From Myxococcales bacterium (GTDB lineage Bacteria; Myxococcota; Polyangia; Nannocystales; Nannocystaceae): 64,000 bases of DNA. The position numbers and the translations under genes were made by a program. Below the pieces are notes generated by a model, which was not told the DNA's origin, did not search any database, and saw only the letters and a program-made list of their open reading frames with translations. The DNA lies in assembly GCA_016793465.1 (NCBI GenBank), contig JAEUJW010000033.1, forward strand, positions 1 through 64,000. Direction: 5' to 3'. Of this stretch, positions 38,867-47,636 are shown piece after piece. Positions within the stretch are counted from its first letter, which is position 1. Each line of letters opens with the position of its first letter.

Positions 38867-39379
38867 CTAGAGAACCTGAAATTCGCGCCGAAACAGCAGT
38901 TCGCGCCCCCCCGCCGCATCGAACCCGTAGACCGCGACCTCCCACAGGCCACGCTGGTCGGGTCCGAGCGGATGACTCGCCGCCAGCGCCAGCGTCGGCG
39001 ACGGCGCGAGCACGCCCGACGCCTCGTTCGCCTCTCCCGCGTGCGTCCACACGAACGTCACCGGCCGCGGCTCCATCAGGCTGTCGGCGCGCAGGTGCAG
39101 ATGCACCGCCTCCGCCTCCGCCGGAAACACCGCCGCGTCCTCGAGCGGCCCGTCCGCTTGCGTCGCCAGCACCGCGGCGACCTGCACGGCCTGCCCGCGC
39201 GTGCCCGAAGGCGCCGCCGCGAACGGTGATTGCGGCCCGAACGCCGCGAGGTGTCCGTCCGGTGTCATATGCGCCTCGGTGATCGGCGCATCGACGCAGG
39301 CCGACAGGGCCAGCGCCGTCGAGGCGAGGAGGAAGGCGAGAAGCGTCCGCACGTCGAAAACTTGACATGCGGATCCCAT
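38867..39379 (-). CDS. small lipoprotein of unknown function
   Basis: A 170-residue predicted lipoprotein; the signal core LLAFLLASTALALSAC ends in a good lipobox. The mature part is Ala-rich with beta-type segments (PVTFVWTHAGEAN ... LWEVAVYGFDAAGGRELLFRREFQV), resembling an Ig-like or beta-sandwich fold. I do not recognise the family. ATG 39379 is used, although a GTG at codon 10 would place the signal peptide closer to the start. A strong intrinsic terminator follows. Confidence 0.7.
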   Translation of the reverse strand: MGSACQVFDVRTLLAFLLASTALALSACVDAPITEAHMTPDGHLAAFGPQSPFAAAPSGTRGQAVQVAAVLATQADGPLEDAAVFPAEAEAVHLHLRADSLMEPRPVTFVWTHAGEANEASGVLAPSPTLALAASHPLGPDQRGLWEVAVYGFDAAGGRELLFRREFQVL

Positions 39380-39553
39380 GCCGCCCCCCTCCGCCCGTCG
39401 TCTCGGCTACTTACCCCCGCCTCTCAACAGTCTTTGCAACGATCGCTGACATCGTAAGCAACGATGACGAGCTTTCTCCGAACCCGCCCCGCCGCCGGCC
39501 GCGCCCGCTCCTGCCACCGACGCCCCGCCCGCCGCACAAAGTCCACGCGCCTG

Positions 39554-39559
39554 TATGCT
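39554..39559 (+). promoter_or_regulatory. -10 element close to start (S41 protease)
   Basis: TATGCT, preceded by TG, ends 8 nt before the ATG at 39568. Between 39380 and 39553 no gene is seen. Confidence 0.5.
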
Positions 39560-39567
39560 TGCGGCCC

Positions 39568-42500
39568 ATGGCCTCGCCCCGCCCGCTCCTCCTGGCCCTC
39601 TGCGCGGGGTTGTGGGCCTGCGCCGCCCCGTCCGACGCCGACAAGTCCGCCGCACAGAAAGACACCCCGAGCGCCGACGAGGCCCCCGAGGTCGACCTGC
39701 GAACGCTGCTCCGGCTCGACGAACGCGAGTTCCCGCTGACCATCTGGACCGCCCACGTCATCTCCGAGGAGTACTTCGACACCCGCCGCATCGACCCCCG
39801 CGGCCAGCTCTCCTCGGCCCTCACCCACCTGGGCCTGCACACCCCCGAGTTCTTCGCCACCGTCGCCGGCGACACCGCCACCGTCACCGTGGGCGACGCA
39901 CACCGCGAGTTCTCACTGGCCGGCGCCGACACCCTGGCGATCGCCGCCGAGCGCCTGTCCGACATCCTCGCCTTCGCCCGCGACCAGCTGAAGCTCGACG
40001 CCGAGGCCACCCACAAGCTCGAGTACGCCGCGATCAACGGCCTGCTCGCCCCCCTCGACCCCCACACGATCCTCCTCAACCCCGACGAACACACCGACCT
40101 CGGCATCAAGACCAAGGGCCAGTTCGGCGGCATCGGGGCCGAGATCCGCGAAGAGGAGCGCCGCATTCGCGTAATTAAGGTCATCGCCGGCAGCCCCGCC
40201 GACAAGGGCGGCCTCCGCGGCGGCGACCTCATCCTCCAGATCGACAAGCAGTCGACCGTCAACCTCCGCGCCGCCGACGCCCAGCAGCTGCTCCGCGGCC
40301 CCGTCGCCTCGCAGGTCGCTCTGAAGGTCCGCCGCGGCAGCGAGACGCTGACGCTCACGCTGACCCGGCAGATCATCCGCGTCGAGTCGGTGACCGCCGA
40401 GCGCCTCCCGGGCGACGTCGCCTATTTAAAGATCCTGACCTTCCAGGAGAACACCGGCGAGCAGGTCCGCAAGGCCCTCACCAGCCTGGCCCCCGAGAAG
40501 ACCGACCCCCCGCTGAAGGGCCTCATCCTCGACCTGCGCGACAACACCGGCGGCCTGCTCACGCAAGCGGTCGAGGTCCTCGACGGCCTGGTCACCGCGG
40601 GCGAGCTGGTGATCGTGCGCTCCGCGCTCGGCCGCGAGTCCGAGCCCGCCAAGCCCGACCTCGTGCTCGGCGACGACGTCAGCGTGGTCGTCTTGATCAA
40701 CGAGGAGTCCGCCAGCGCCTCGGAGATCGTCGCCGGCTCGATTAAGTACCTGGGGCGCGGCGTCGTGCTCGGCCGCACCAGCTTCGGCAAGGGCACCGTC
40801 CAGCTCGTCAAGCCCGAGAACCTCTACGGCCGCGAACTCGCGCTCAAGATGACGATCGCCGAGTACCTCGTCGCCGGCGACCGCCAGGTCCAGACCGCCG
40901 GCGTGCAGCCCGACCTCATCCTGTTCCCGGTCGAGCTCTCGGCGATCCCCGGCGTCGCCAGCTACTACGACAAGGAGCGGTTCGAACGCCGCCGCGAGTA
41001 CGCCCAGGTCGCCCACCTGCCGTCCGCCAAGCACGAAAAACCGCCCGGAGACGCCGCCCAGGACGGCCTCCAGCTGCGCTACCTCGCCGGCCGCCCCGGC
41101 AGCTCCGGCGTCGCCCCCGCCAGCGAAACCACCGAGGCCCTGCGCGAGCCCGAGGTCCGCATCGCCCACCAGGTCGCCAGGTCGCTGGTCGGCGTCACCG
41201 ACGCGAGCGAGCGCCGCAGCAAGCTCGCCGGCGTGGCCCGCGACCTCGCCCTCGCCGAGGACACCGCGATCGCGGCCGGCGTCGGCGCCCTCAAGATCGA
41301 CTGGACCGGCCGCGTCGACGGCCGCGACACCCCGACCCTCGAGCTCAGCGCCAGCATCCTCGAGAAGACGGAGATCCGCGCCGGCCAGCCGTTCACGCTG
41401 CACGTCGCCATCACCAACAAGGGCGCCGCCCCGGTCGAGCGCCTGCACGCGATCACCGACTGCCCGCGCGACGAGCTCGACGGCATCGAGCTGCTGCTCG
41501 GCCGCCTCGAGCCCGGCCAGACCACCAGCCGCGACGTCCGCCTGCAGGTCATGGGCTGGCACACCAGCTTCACCGATACGATCGACGTGTCGGTCCACGC
41601 CGGCGAGCCCGACAAGGACCCCGACGCCAAAACCACCGTCCGCCTCGACGTCGCCGGCCTGACCCGCCCGCACCTCGCGTTCGACTACTGGATCGTCGAC
41701 GACCCCGCGCTCGTGGCCGCCGCCCCGCACCGCCCCAAGTCGACCCCCATGCCCGGCGAGACCCCGTTCGCCGTCCGCGGCAACGGCGACGGCAACCTCC
41801 AGCCCGGCGAGCAGGTCCTGCTCGCCGTCGAGGTCAGCAACCTCGGCCCCGGCGACACCGCCGACGCCCGCGCCCTCGTGCACAACCTCTCCGGCACCCA
41901 GGCCCTGCTCGAGGAGGGCTTCGTCCAGCTCGGCCCGGTCGCCGCCAACGGCAAGGCCCGCGGCAGCTTCGGCCTCTCGGTCAACGCCTCGGCCGACCCC
42001 GCCGCCCCGGTCGACCTCGACGTCGTCGTCGCCGACGTCGTGCTCCGCGAGAGCGTGCGCCACAAGTTCGCCATCAAGCTCGCCCCCGCGGGCCCCGCCT
42101 TCGCCGCCGAACCCGGCAAGGCCCGCGTCGGCGGCGAATCGGCGCGCATGTACAACGGCGCCGGCAACACCGCCCGTCAACTCGGCGAGATCCCCGCCGG
42201 CGTGCGCCTCGACCTGCTCGGCAAGGCCGGCAACTGGAGCGCCCTGTCTGCCGGCCCCGGCCGCCGCGCCTGGCTACCGAGCGATCTCCTCCAGCCCGCC
42301 GACGGCAAGGGCCCCGGCGAGGCCCCCGCCCGCAGCTTCCGCCTCGTCGAGCCCCCCGCGCTCGCGATCGAGCCGATCGCCCCGGTCACCCGCGAGGCGA
42401 CCGTCGAGATCCGCGGCACCGCCCGCCACCCGGTGCGCGTCCACGACGTGCTCGTCACCGTCAAGCCGCCCGGCGTCGGCCAGGTCGAGCAGAAGGTCGC

Positions 42501-42684
42501 CTACGAGGCCAACCCGGCCCGCCAGGGCGACCCTGCCCGGCAGATGAGCTTCACCGCCCGCGTCCCCCTGGCCCCCGGCAGCAACCAGATCCTCATCACC
42601 GCGCGCGACGGCGAGGACGTCGAGTCCACGCGAGAAGTTTGGGTGTTTCGCGCCGACGGCGGGAACCTCGGGCCCGCGTTTTAG
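39568..42684 (+). CDS. S41-family C-terminal processing protease, multidomain lipoprotein
   Basis: A 1038-residue exported serine protease (lipobox LWACAAP). The N-terminal half is CtpA-like: a helical region, a PDZ domain (IRVIKVIAGSPADKGGLRGGDLILQID) and the S41 catalytic domain. The nucleophile serine is in EESASASEI (near residue 380) and the lysine in FGKGTVQ (near 406). The C-terminal half is unusual: two CARDB/Ig-like regions (FTLHVAITNKGAAPVERL; GEQVLLAVEVSNLGPGDTA), a bacterial SH3-like segment (ARMYNGAGNTARQLGEIPAGVRLDLLGKAGNWSALS) and a final beta-sandwich. It probably processes or degrades envelope proteins, with the tail providing cell-wall or partner binding. Confidence 0.92.
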   Translation: MASPRPLLLALCAGLWACAAPSDADKSAAQKDTPSADEAPEVDLRTLLRLDEREFPLTIWTAHVISEEYFDTRRIDPRGQLSSALTHLGLHTPEFFATVAGDTATVTVGDAHREFSLAGADTLAIAAERLSDILAFARDQLKLDAEATHKLEYAAINGLLAPLDPHTILLNPDEHTDLGIKTKGQFGGIGAEIREEERRIRVIKVIAGSPADKGGLRGGDLILQIDKQSTVNLRAADAQQLLRGPVASQVALKVRRGSETLTLTLTRQIIRVESVTAERLPGDVAYLKILTFQENTGEQVRKALTSLAPEKTDPPLKGLILDLRDNTGGLLTQAVEVLDGLVTAGELVIVRSALGRESEPAKPDLVLGDDVSVVVLINEESASASEIVAGSIKYLGRGVVLGRTSFGKGTVQLVKPENLYGRELALKMTIAEYLVAGDRQVQTAGVQPDLILFPVELSAIPGVASYYDKERFERRREYAQVAHLPSAKHEKPPGDAAQDGLQLRYLAGRPGSSGVAPASETTEALREPEVRIAHQVARSLVGVTDASERRSKLAGVARDLALAEDTAIAAGVGALKIDWTGRVDGRDTPTLELSASILEKTEIRAGQPFTLHVAITNKGAAPVERLHAITDCPRDELDGIELLLGRLEPGQTTSRDVRLQVMGWHTSFTDTIDVSVHAGEPDKDPDAKTTVRLDVAGLTRPHLAFDYWIVDDPALVAAAPHRPKSTPMPGETPFAVRGNGDGNLQPGEQVLLAVEVSNLGPGDTADARALVHNLSGTQALLEEGFVQLGPVAANGKARGSFGLSVNASADPAAPVDLDVVVADVVLRESVRHKFAIKLAPAGPAFAAEPGKARVGGESARMYNGAGNTARQLGEIPAGVRLDLLGKAGNWSALSAGPGRRAWLPSDLLQPADGKGPGEAPARSFRLVEPPALAIEPIAPVTREATVEIRGTARHPVRVHDVLVTVKPPGVGQVEQKVAYEANPARQGDPARQMSFTARVPLAPGSNQILITARDGEDVESTREVWVFRADGGNLGPAF

Positions 42685-42700
42685 TCCCAGCATCCGCCCG

Positions 42701-42709
42701 TGATATAGC
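42701..42709 (+). promoter_or_regulatory. extended -10 promoter (42720 gene)
   Basis: TGATATAGC ends 10 nt before the GTG at 42720. It is one argument for choosing that start over ATG 42639, which lies inside the protease gene. Confidence 0.45.
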
Positions 42710-42719
42710 GAGGATCCCC

Positions 42720-43907
42720 GTGACGGACGAACCAGCAGCCGCCTCCGAAGCCCCGAGCCCCGACGCCTCCGCCCCCGGCGCCGCCCCGGCCCCACGCCGC
42801 CGCCGCTCCCCCCTCATCGACCTCGCCGTCATCCTCTTCGGCGGCTACCTGCTGGTCACCATGTTCGGCGACGTCCGCTACATGCTGCAGGGCGGCACCC
42901 CGCGCGACCTCGGCGACGCCGCCACGCTGGTCGAGAAAGGCCTCCCCGACGACCTCGGCGAGCAGTACGTCACCCTCCGCGGCACCCCCGACGTCCAGCG
43001 CACCGCCCGCCACAAGATCGGCCACAAGACCGACGACAAGTCCGACGACAAGACCGTCCAGTACCTCCGCATCGTCGAGGGCGGCGGCAGCCTGTTCGCC
43101 GCCCGCCCGGTCGCCGAGGGCTCCGACCCCAGCCAGTTCGAGGGCACGTTCACCGGCCGCATGCGGCGCCTCAACCACGTCCGCATGCTCCCGTGGATCG
43201 TGGAGTACTTCAACGGCGAGCGCATCGCCGAGAACCAGGACCTCACCACCGATCAGCTGCTCGCCGGCCTCGACAGCGGCCGCTTCCACGAGGGCGAGCA
43301 GATCAGCCTCACCATCGATCAGCCCGACGCCCGCGTCCAGCTCGGTCGCAGCAGCTTCGCCGACCAGGCCGCCGCCACCGCCGCCGTCGCCGCCCTCGGC
43401 TTCCCGTTCATCGTCCCCGCCGACCAGAGCTCCGCCAACTTCTACACCGCCTTCGCCCGCATCCCCGCCGACCAGCGCGCCGCGGCCCAGCAGAAGCTCG
43501 TCGCCGCCGGCGCCCCCGCCCCCGGCGACAAGCCCGACCCCCGCTTCGGCGCCGTCGTCGTCCCGTTCAGCACGACCTACCTCGTGCCCGCCCACGCCAT
43601 CACCCGCGCGGGCGACAAGCTCTCCATCGTCCACGGCGACAGCACCACCAACCCCGGCTACGTGCTCGCCGACGGCGCCCTCGCCCCGCGCCCGCTGAAG
43701 GACGGCCGCCTCGAGGTCGCCCCCGCCGAGCTCCGGACCGTCGGCGTGGTCCGTTCGATCCGCGTCGACCCCGACGGCTACATCATCCTCGTCGGCGACC
43801 ACCCCTACGAGCAGTGGCCCTCGCTCGCCCTCTGGCTGGTCGTGCTCGGAGTCGTCGGCTGGAACCTCACCAGTTTGGCCCTGTTGTGGCGCCGCCGGCA
43901 GGCATGA
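42720..43907 (+). CDS. membrane protein with two end-located TM segments
   Basis: A 395-residue protein of unknown family. A Pro/Ala-rich N-terminus leads to a membrane segment (LIDLAVILFGGYLLVTMF), then a ~300-residue extracytoplasmic region (GEQYVTLRGTPDVQRTARHK ... RRLNHVRMLPWIVEYFNGERIAENQDLTTDQLLAG). A second membrane helix near the C-terminus (LALWLVVLGVVGWNLTSLALLW) is followed by a short basic tail. The TLRGTP and PYEQWPSL stretches resemble DUF3592/TMEM43-like membrane proteins only loosely. It lies between the S41 protease and cysS; an envelope role is inferred. Confidence 0.78.
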   Translation: MTDEPAAASEAPSPDASAPGAAPAPRRRRSPLIDLAVILFGGYLLVTMFGDVRYMLQGGTPRDLGDAATLVEKGLPDDLGEQYVTLRGTPDVQRTARHKIGHKTDDKSDDKTVQYLRIVEGGGSLFAARPVAEGSDPSQFEGTFTGRMRRLNHVRMLPWIVEYFNGERIAENQDLTTDQLLAGLDSGRFHEGEQISLTIDQPDARVQLGRSSFADQAAATAAVAALGFPFIVPADQSSANFYTAFARIPADQRAAAQQKLVAAGAPAPGDKPDPRFGAVVVPFSTTYLVPAHAITRAGDKLSIVHGDSTTNPGYVLADGALAPRPLKDGRLEVAPAELRTVGVVRSIRVDPDGYIILVGDHPYEQWPSLALWLVVLGVVGWNLTSLALLWRRRQA

Positions 43908-43929
43908 GGCACACTCGGGCCTCGCGCCC

Positions 43930-45558
43930 ATGTCGCTATCCGCCCCCACCGTCACGCTGTACGACACCCTGAGCGCCGGCAAGAAGCCGCTCGAACTCCT
44001 CGAACCCGGCCACTGTCGCTTCTACGTGTGCGGCCCGACGGTCTACGACTACAGCCACATCGGCCACGCGCGCGCCGCCATCGTGCCCGACGTGCTGGTC
44101 CGCCTGCTGCGTGAGTCCGGCACCCGCGTCACGTTCGTCCGCAACTTCACCGACATCGACGACAAGATCATCCAGCGCGCCGCCGCCGAGGGCATCGACT
44201 TCACCGCCTTCGCCCAGCGCTACGTCGACGCCTACCACGCCGACCTCGACGCCCTCGGCTGCGTGCGCCCCGACATCGAGCCGCGGGTCACCGGCCACGT
44301 CCCGCAGATCGTCGAGCTGGTCGAGCGCCTGATCGCCGCCGGCCTCGGCTACGTGCAAGACGGCGACGTGTACTACCGCGTCGACCGCTTCCCCGCCTAC
44401 GGCGCGCTCAGCAAGCGCTGCCTCGACGACCTCATGGCCGGCGCCCGCGTCGAGGTCAACGACCGCAAGGAGAACCCCCTCGACTTCGTGCTGTGGAAGG
44501 GCGCCAAGCCCGGCGAGCCCTCGTGGCCCAGCCCCTGGGGCCCCGGCCGGCCCGGCTGGCACATCGAGTGCTCCGCCATGAGCCTCACCCACCTCGGCGA
44601 GACCTTCGATCTCCACGGCGGCGGCCGCGACCTGATCTTCCCCCACCACGAGAACGAGATCGCCCAGTCCCAGGGCGCGCTCGGCCCCGGCACGTTCGCC
44701 CGCCACTGGCTGCACAACGGCTTCATCGACTTCGCCGGCGAAAAGATGTCCAAGAGCCTGGGCAATTTCTTCACCATCCAGGAGGTCCTCGCCCTCTACC
44801 TGCCCGAGCCCCTGCGGTACTTCATCCTCGGCGTCCACTACAGGTCCGGCCTCAACTTCGACGTCGAGGTCCCCTGCCCCGCCTGCGGCCGACTCCTCGA
44901 GCCCGACCAGCAGAAGCCCCCGGAGGATCCGCTCACCAAGCAGCCGGACCCCTCCGCGAGCTGGCCCTGCCCCCACTGCGCCGCCTCCCTCGACACCGCG
45001 CGCCTGCGCGCCCACATCCGCTTCCCCGGCCTCGAGGAGGCCGACGAGCGCCTCGCCTACGTCTACGACACCCTGGCTCGCTGCCACCGCGACCTCGCGG
45101 CCCGCGGCGAACCCAGCCCCGAGAACAACGTTTCACCGGGCGTCGAGGCCATGCTCCCGGCCTTCCTCGCCGCCCTCCGCGACGACCTCAACACCGCCGC
45201 CGCCATCGCCGCCCTCAGCGAGCCCCTGCGCGAAGTGAACCGCCTGCTCGAGCTGAAGAAGAAGCCGGACATCGCCGCGCGCGAACCGACCCTACGGCGT
45301 TTCCTCGCCGATATGGCCGTGGTCTCGCGTCACCTCGGCCTGTTCTCGGCCGACCCCGCGGCCTACCTCCGCGAACGGCGCGACCGCAAGGCCGCGCGCC
45401 TGCGCATCGACGTGGCCGAGGTCGAGCGGCTTTTGCAGATGCGGGATGTCGCGCGCGCCAAAAAAGACTGGAAAGAGGCCGATCGACTGCGAGCTGAGTT
45501 AGGCTTGCGGGGCGTCACCCTGCAGGATTCTGCTGAGGGGTCTACCTGGACCTTGTAA
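43930..45558 (+). CDS. cysS: cysteinyl-tRNA synthetase with zinc-ribbon insertion
   Basis: A 542-residue class I aminoacyl-tRNA synthetase. HIGH appears as YSHIGHARA, the zinc-site and substrate region as YVCGPTVYDY, WHIECSAMS and HHENEIAQSQ, and KMSKS as EKMSKSLGN. It is about 80 residues longer than typical CysRS. Right after HYRSGLNFD a ~50-residue insertion carries a CPAC ... CPHC pair, a zinc ribbon joining the catalytic and helical anticodon-binding domains. The C-terminal helical domain ends WKEADRLRAELGLRGVTLQDS as expected. Whether the insert affects tRNA binding or zinc-linked control is unknown. Confidence 0.95.
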   Translation: MSLSAPTVTLYDTLSAGKKPLELLEPGHCRFYVCGPTVYDYSHIGHARAAIVPDVLVRLLRESGTRVTFVRNFTDIDDKIIQRAAAEGIDFTAFAQRYVDAYHADLDALGCVRPDIEPRVTGHVPQIVELVERLIAAGLGYVQDGDVYYRVDRFPAYGALSKRCLDDLMAGARVEVNDRKENPLDFVLWKGAKPGEPSWPSPWGPGRPGWHIECSAMSLTHLGETFDLHGGGRDLIFPHHENEIAQSQGALGPGTFARHWLHNGFIDFAGEKMSKSLGNFFTIQEVLALYLPEPLRYFILGVHYRSGLNFDVEVPCPACGRLLEPDQQKPPEDPLTKQPDPSASWPCPHCAASLDTARLRAHIRFPGLEEADERLAYVYDTLARCHRDLAARGEPSPENNVSPGVEAMLPAFLAALRDDLNTAAAIAALSEPLREVNRLLELKKKPDIAAREPTLRRFLADMAVVSRHLGLFSADPAAYLRERRDRKAARLRIDVAEVERLLQMRDVARAKKDWKEADRLRAELGLRGVTLQDSAEGSTWTL

Positions 45559-45578
45559 ACTCACCGAACCACCCAACT

Positions 45579-45622
45579 GTTTTCGCCACAGTTTTCGCCA
45601 CCGTTTTCGCCACCGTTTTCGC
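45579..45622. repeat. 12-bp tandem repeat before hydrolase gene
   Basis: GTTTTCGCCACA followed by two GTTTTCGCCACC copies and a partial GTTTTCGC, directly ahead of the next gene. The near-helical 12-bp period could present a protein-binding face, or make the spacing variable by slippage. Confidence 0.85.
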
Positions 45623-45643
45623 GTGTCACGAAGCAGCCACACC

Positions 45644-46504
45644 ATGACGCTTCGCCTGTTCGGCGCCGGTGGGGCGTTCTCGCGGCGCTACGGCACGACC
45701 TGCTCCATGGTGACGCTCAGCTCGGGTGAGCGCTGGCTGATCGATTGCGGCCGTCAGGCGCCGGACCAGCTGTACCACGCCGGCATCGTCTGGCACGACA
45801 TCTCCGGGCAGATCGTCACCCACGTCCACGGCGATCACGTCTACGGCCTCGAGGACTTCGCCTTCATCCGCTACTTCGAGTCCCGCGGCGGCGACCTCGC
45901 CTCGAGCCTCGGCGGCAACCGCCCCAAGTTCGTCGCCCACTCCGCCGTCTCTGCCGAGGTCTGGGAGACGCTCGCGCCCTCGCTGCGCTACATCAACGAC
46001 GGCCAGGGCAACCTGCTGTCCGGCACGCTGGCGCACTTCTTCGAGATCGTCCAGCCCTCGGTCTCGGAGCCGCCCCACGGCAACCCGTGGCCCCACAGCG
46101 AGCATTTTATCACCGGCGCCCTCGACGTCGTCTGCCGCGAGAGCATGCACGTGCCCGGCAAGCCCAGCTGCTCGCTCGAGTTCCGCCTGTTCCACGATGA
46201 CCCGACCGACCCCCGCATCGCCTGGTGGTCCGGCGACTGCACCGTCGACCCCGACCTGCTCATCGCCCTCGAGCCCCGCACCACCGTCTTCTTCCACGAC
46301 TGCACGTTCATCGACTACCCCGGCCAGGTCCACGGCTTCTTCGACAAGCTCGAGGCCCTGCCCGACCGCGTGCGCCACAAGATGGTCCTCATGCACCACG
46401 AGGACAACCTCGAGCTCAACCGCCCCCGCGTCGAGGCCGCCGGCTTCCGCATCGCCATGCCCGGCCAGGTCTACGACCTCATCGCCGGCACCCGCCTCAG
46501 CTGA
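45644..46504 (+). CDS. metallo-beta-lactamase-fold hydrolase
   Basis: A ~286-residue cytosolic MBL-fold enzyme. The metal-binding HxHxDH appears as THVHGDHVYG; other ligands are likely in ENFITG-type HSEHFIT, WWSGDC and the late LMHHEDN. The overall pattern (GAGGAFSRRYGTTCSMVTL ... LIDCGRQAP) fits the RNase Z/phosphodiesterase-like branch. GTG 45623 is an alternative in-frame start seven codons upstream and touches the 12-bp repeats. The substrate is unknown. Confidence 0.88.
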   Translation: MTLRLFGAGGAFSRRYGTTCSMVTLSSGERWLIDCGRQAPDQLYHAGIVWHDISGQIVTHVHGDHVYGLEDFAFIRYFESRGGDLASSLGGNRPKFVAHSAVSAEVWETLAPSLRYINDGQGNLLSGTLAHFFEIVQPSVSEPPHGNPWPHSEHFITGALDVVCRESMHVPGKPSCSLEFRLFHDDPTDPRIAWWSGDCTVDPDLLIALEPRTTVFFHDCTFIDYPGQVHGFFDKLEALPDRVRHKMVLMHHEDNLELNRPRVEAAGFRIAMPGQVYDLIAGTRLS

Positions 46505-46509
46505 CTGAC

Positions 46510-46613
46510 GCCGCCGTTCATCCGGACCGCCGCCCGCCGAGCCGCCGACGTTCATCCGGACCGCCGCCGGCTGAGCCCGAACCGCCGACGTTCACCCCGA
46601 ACCGCCGCCAGCG
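46510..46613. repeat. imperfect ~35-40-bp repeat, intergenic
   Basis: Three degenerate copies around CCGCCGACGTTCATCCGGAC occupy the gap between the MBL hydrolase and the small lipoprotein. No gene is seen in 46505-46657. Confidence 0.6.
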
Positions 46614-46657
46614 TTCGCTGGACCATCGCAGCCGTCGCACGCGCGAGCGACCTGCGT

Positions 46658-46663
46658 TACAAG
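46658..46663 (+). promoter_or_regulatory. -10 element close to start (46670)
   Basis: TACAAG within GCGTTACAAG ends 6 nt before the ATG at 46670. Confidence 0.35.
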
Positions 46664-46669
46664 TCGCCC

Positions 46670-47065
46670 ATGCTCGCGCTCCGCCCCGCGCTCCTCGCCC
46701 TCCTCCTGTCCGCTTGCGGCTCGCCGACCACCCCGGCCCAGCCGGCCCCCGTCGCCAGGGCCGAGCCCGCCAGGACCGCCGAGCCCACCAAGGTCGAGCT
46801 CAGCAAGCTCGAGCCCGCCGGCCCCACGCCCGTGCTGTCGACCCCAGCCGACGGCGGCAAGCCCGACCGCGACCTCTGCGTCCGCTTCACCGATCACGTC
46901 ACCGAAGTGATGACCCGCGAGGACCCCTCGAGCCGCGCCGCCGTGGTCGCCATGCGCGACGAGATGATCTCCCGCTGCCTCTCGAAGTCCACCCGCGCCG
47001 AGCTCACCTGCGGCCTGGCCGCCACCAGCAGCGCCGACATGACCAAGTGCGAGGGCAAGACCTGA
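46670..47065 (+). CDS. small lipoprotein of unknown function
   Basis: A 131-residue predicted lipoprotein ([12 protein letters not shown]). The Pro/Ala/Thr/Glu spacer reaches about residue 60, and the mature helical domain has four cysteines ([15 protein letters not shown] ... [28 protein letters not shown]). Short lipoproteins with this four-cysteine helical hairpin are common in myxobacteria. No function is known to me. It converges with moaB, 19 nt away. Confidence 0.72.
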   Translation: MLALRPALLALLLSACGSPTTPAQPAPVARAEPARTAEPTKVELSKLEPAGPTPVLSTPADGGKPDRDLCVRFTDHVTEVMTREDPSSRAAVVAMRDEMISRCLSKSTRAELTCGLAATSSADMTKCEGKT

Positions 47066-47084
47066 CCCGAAGGCCAGCCGACCC

Positions 47085-47624
47085 TCAGCGCGTCGGCGGG
47101 TCCTCGCGCTCCCCGCGGATGCGCGGCAGCAGCTCGACGAAGTTGCACGGCCTGTGGCGGTAGTCGAGCTGCGACAGCAAGATCTTCTCCATCCCCGTGC
47201 GCACAGCCCCCGTCGAGCCCGGCAGCAAGAACACATAGGTCGTCCCGCACAGCGCCGCCTCGGCCCGGCTCTGGATCGTCGACGTGCCGATCTCCTGGAA
47301 GGAGATCCATCTAAAAAGCTCGCCGAACCCCGGGATCGGCTTGGTGATCAGCGGCGCCAGGGCCTCGGGCGTCACGTCGCGGGGCGTCACTCCGGTGCCG
47401 CCGGTCGTGATCACCACCTCGACCTCAGGGTCCTCGACGTGGGCCCGCAGCGCGGCCGTGATCTGCTCGCGGTTGTCGCGGACGATCGCGTAGCGGACCA
47501 CCGCGTGGCCGGCCCGCTCGAGCAGCGCCATCACCGTGCGCCCCGACGTGTCGGTCTCCGGCGTGCGCGTGTCCGAGACCGTCAGCACCGCCACGTTGAC
47601 CGGGATGAAGGCGCGCTCGCTCAT
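47085..47624 (-). CDS. moaB: molybdenum cofactor protein MoaB
   Basis: A 179-residue MoaB/Mog-type protein for molybdopterin adenylylation. It has [18 protein letters not shown] at the N-terminus, the molybdopterin-binding [17 protein letters not shown], the [10 protein letters not shown] region and [15 protein letters not shown]. Length and motifs are normal. It is transcribed with TAGGGT 6 nt before the ATG and lies just downstream of the convergently oriented small lipoprotein. No other moa or mog gene is in the window. Confidence 0.95.
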   Translation of the reverse strand: MSERAFIPVNVAVLTVSDTRTPETDTSGRTVMALLERAGHAVVRYAIVRDNREQITAALRAHVEDPEVEVVITTGGTGVTPRDVTPEALAPLITKPIPGFGELFRWISFQEIGTSTIQSRAEAALCGTTYVFLLPGSTGAVRTGMEKILLSQLDYRHRPCNFVELLPRIRGEREDPPTR

Positions 47625-47630
47625 CCCTTC

Positions 47631-47636
47631 ACCCTA
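47631..47636 (-). promoter_or_regulatory. -10 element close to start (moaB)
   Basis: TAGGGT on the minus strand ends 6 nt before the ATG at 47624. It overlaps the stop region of the upstream lipoprotein gene, so moaB may also be read through from it. Confidence 0.4.

Noticed and set aside
45579..45622. CRISPR-like array
   Set aside because: The repeats are contiguous 12-mers with no spacers and no cas genes are present.
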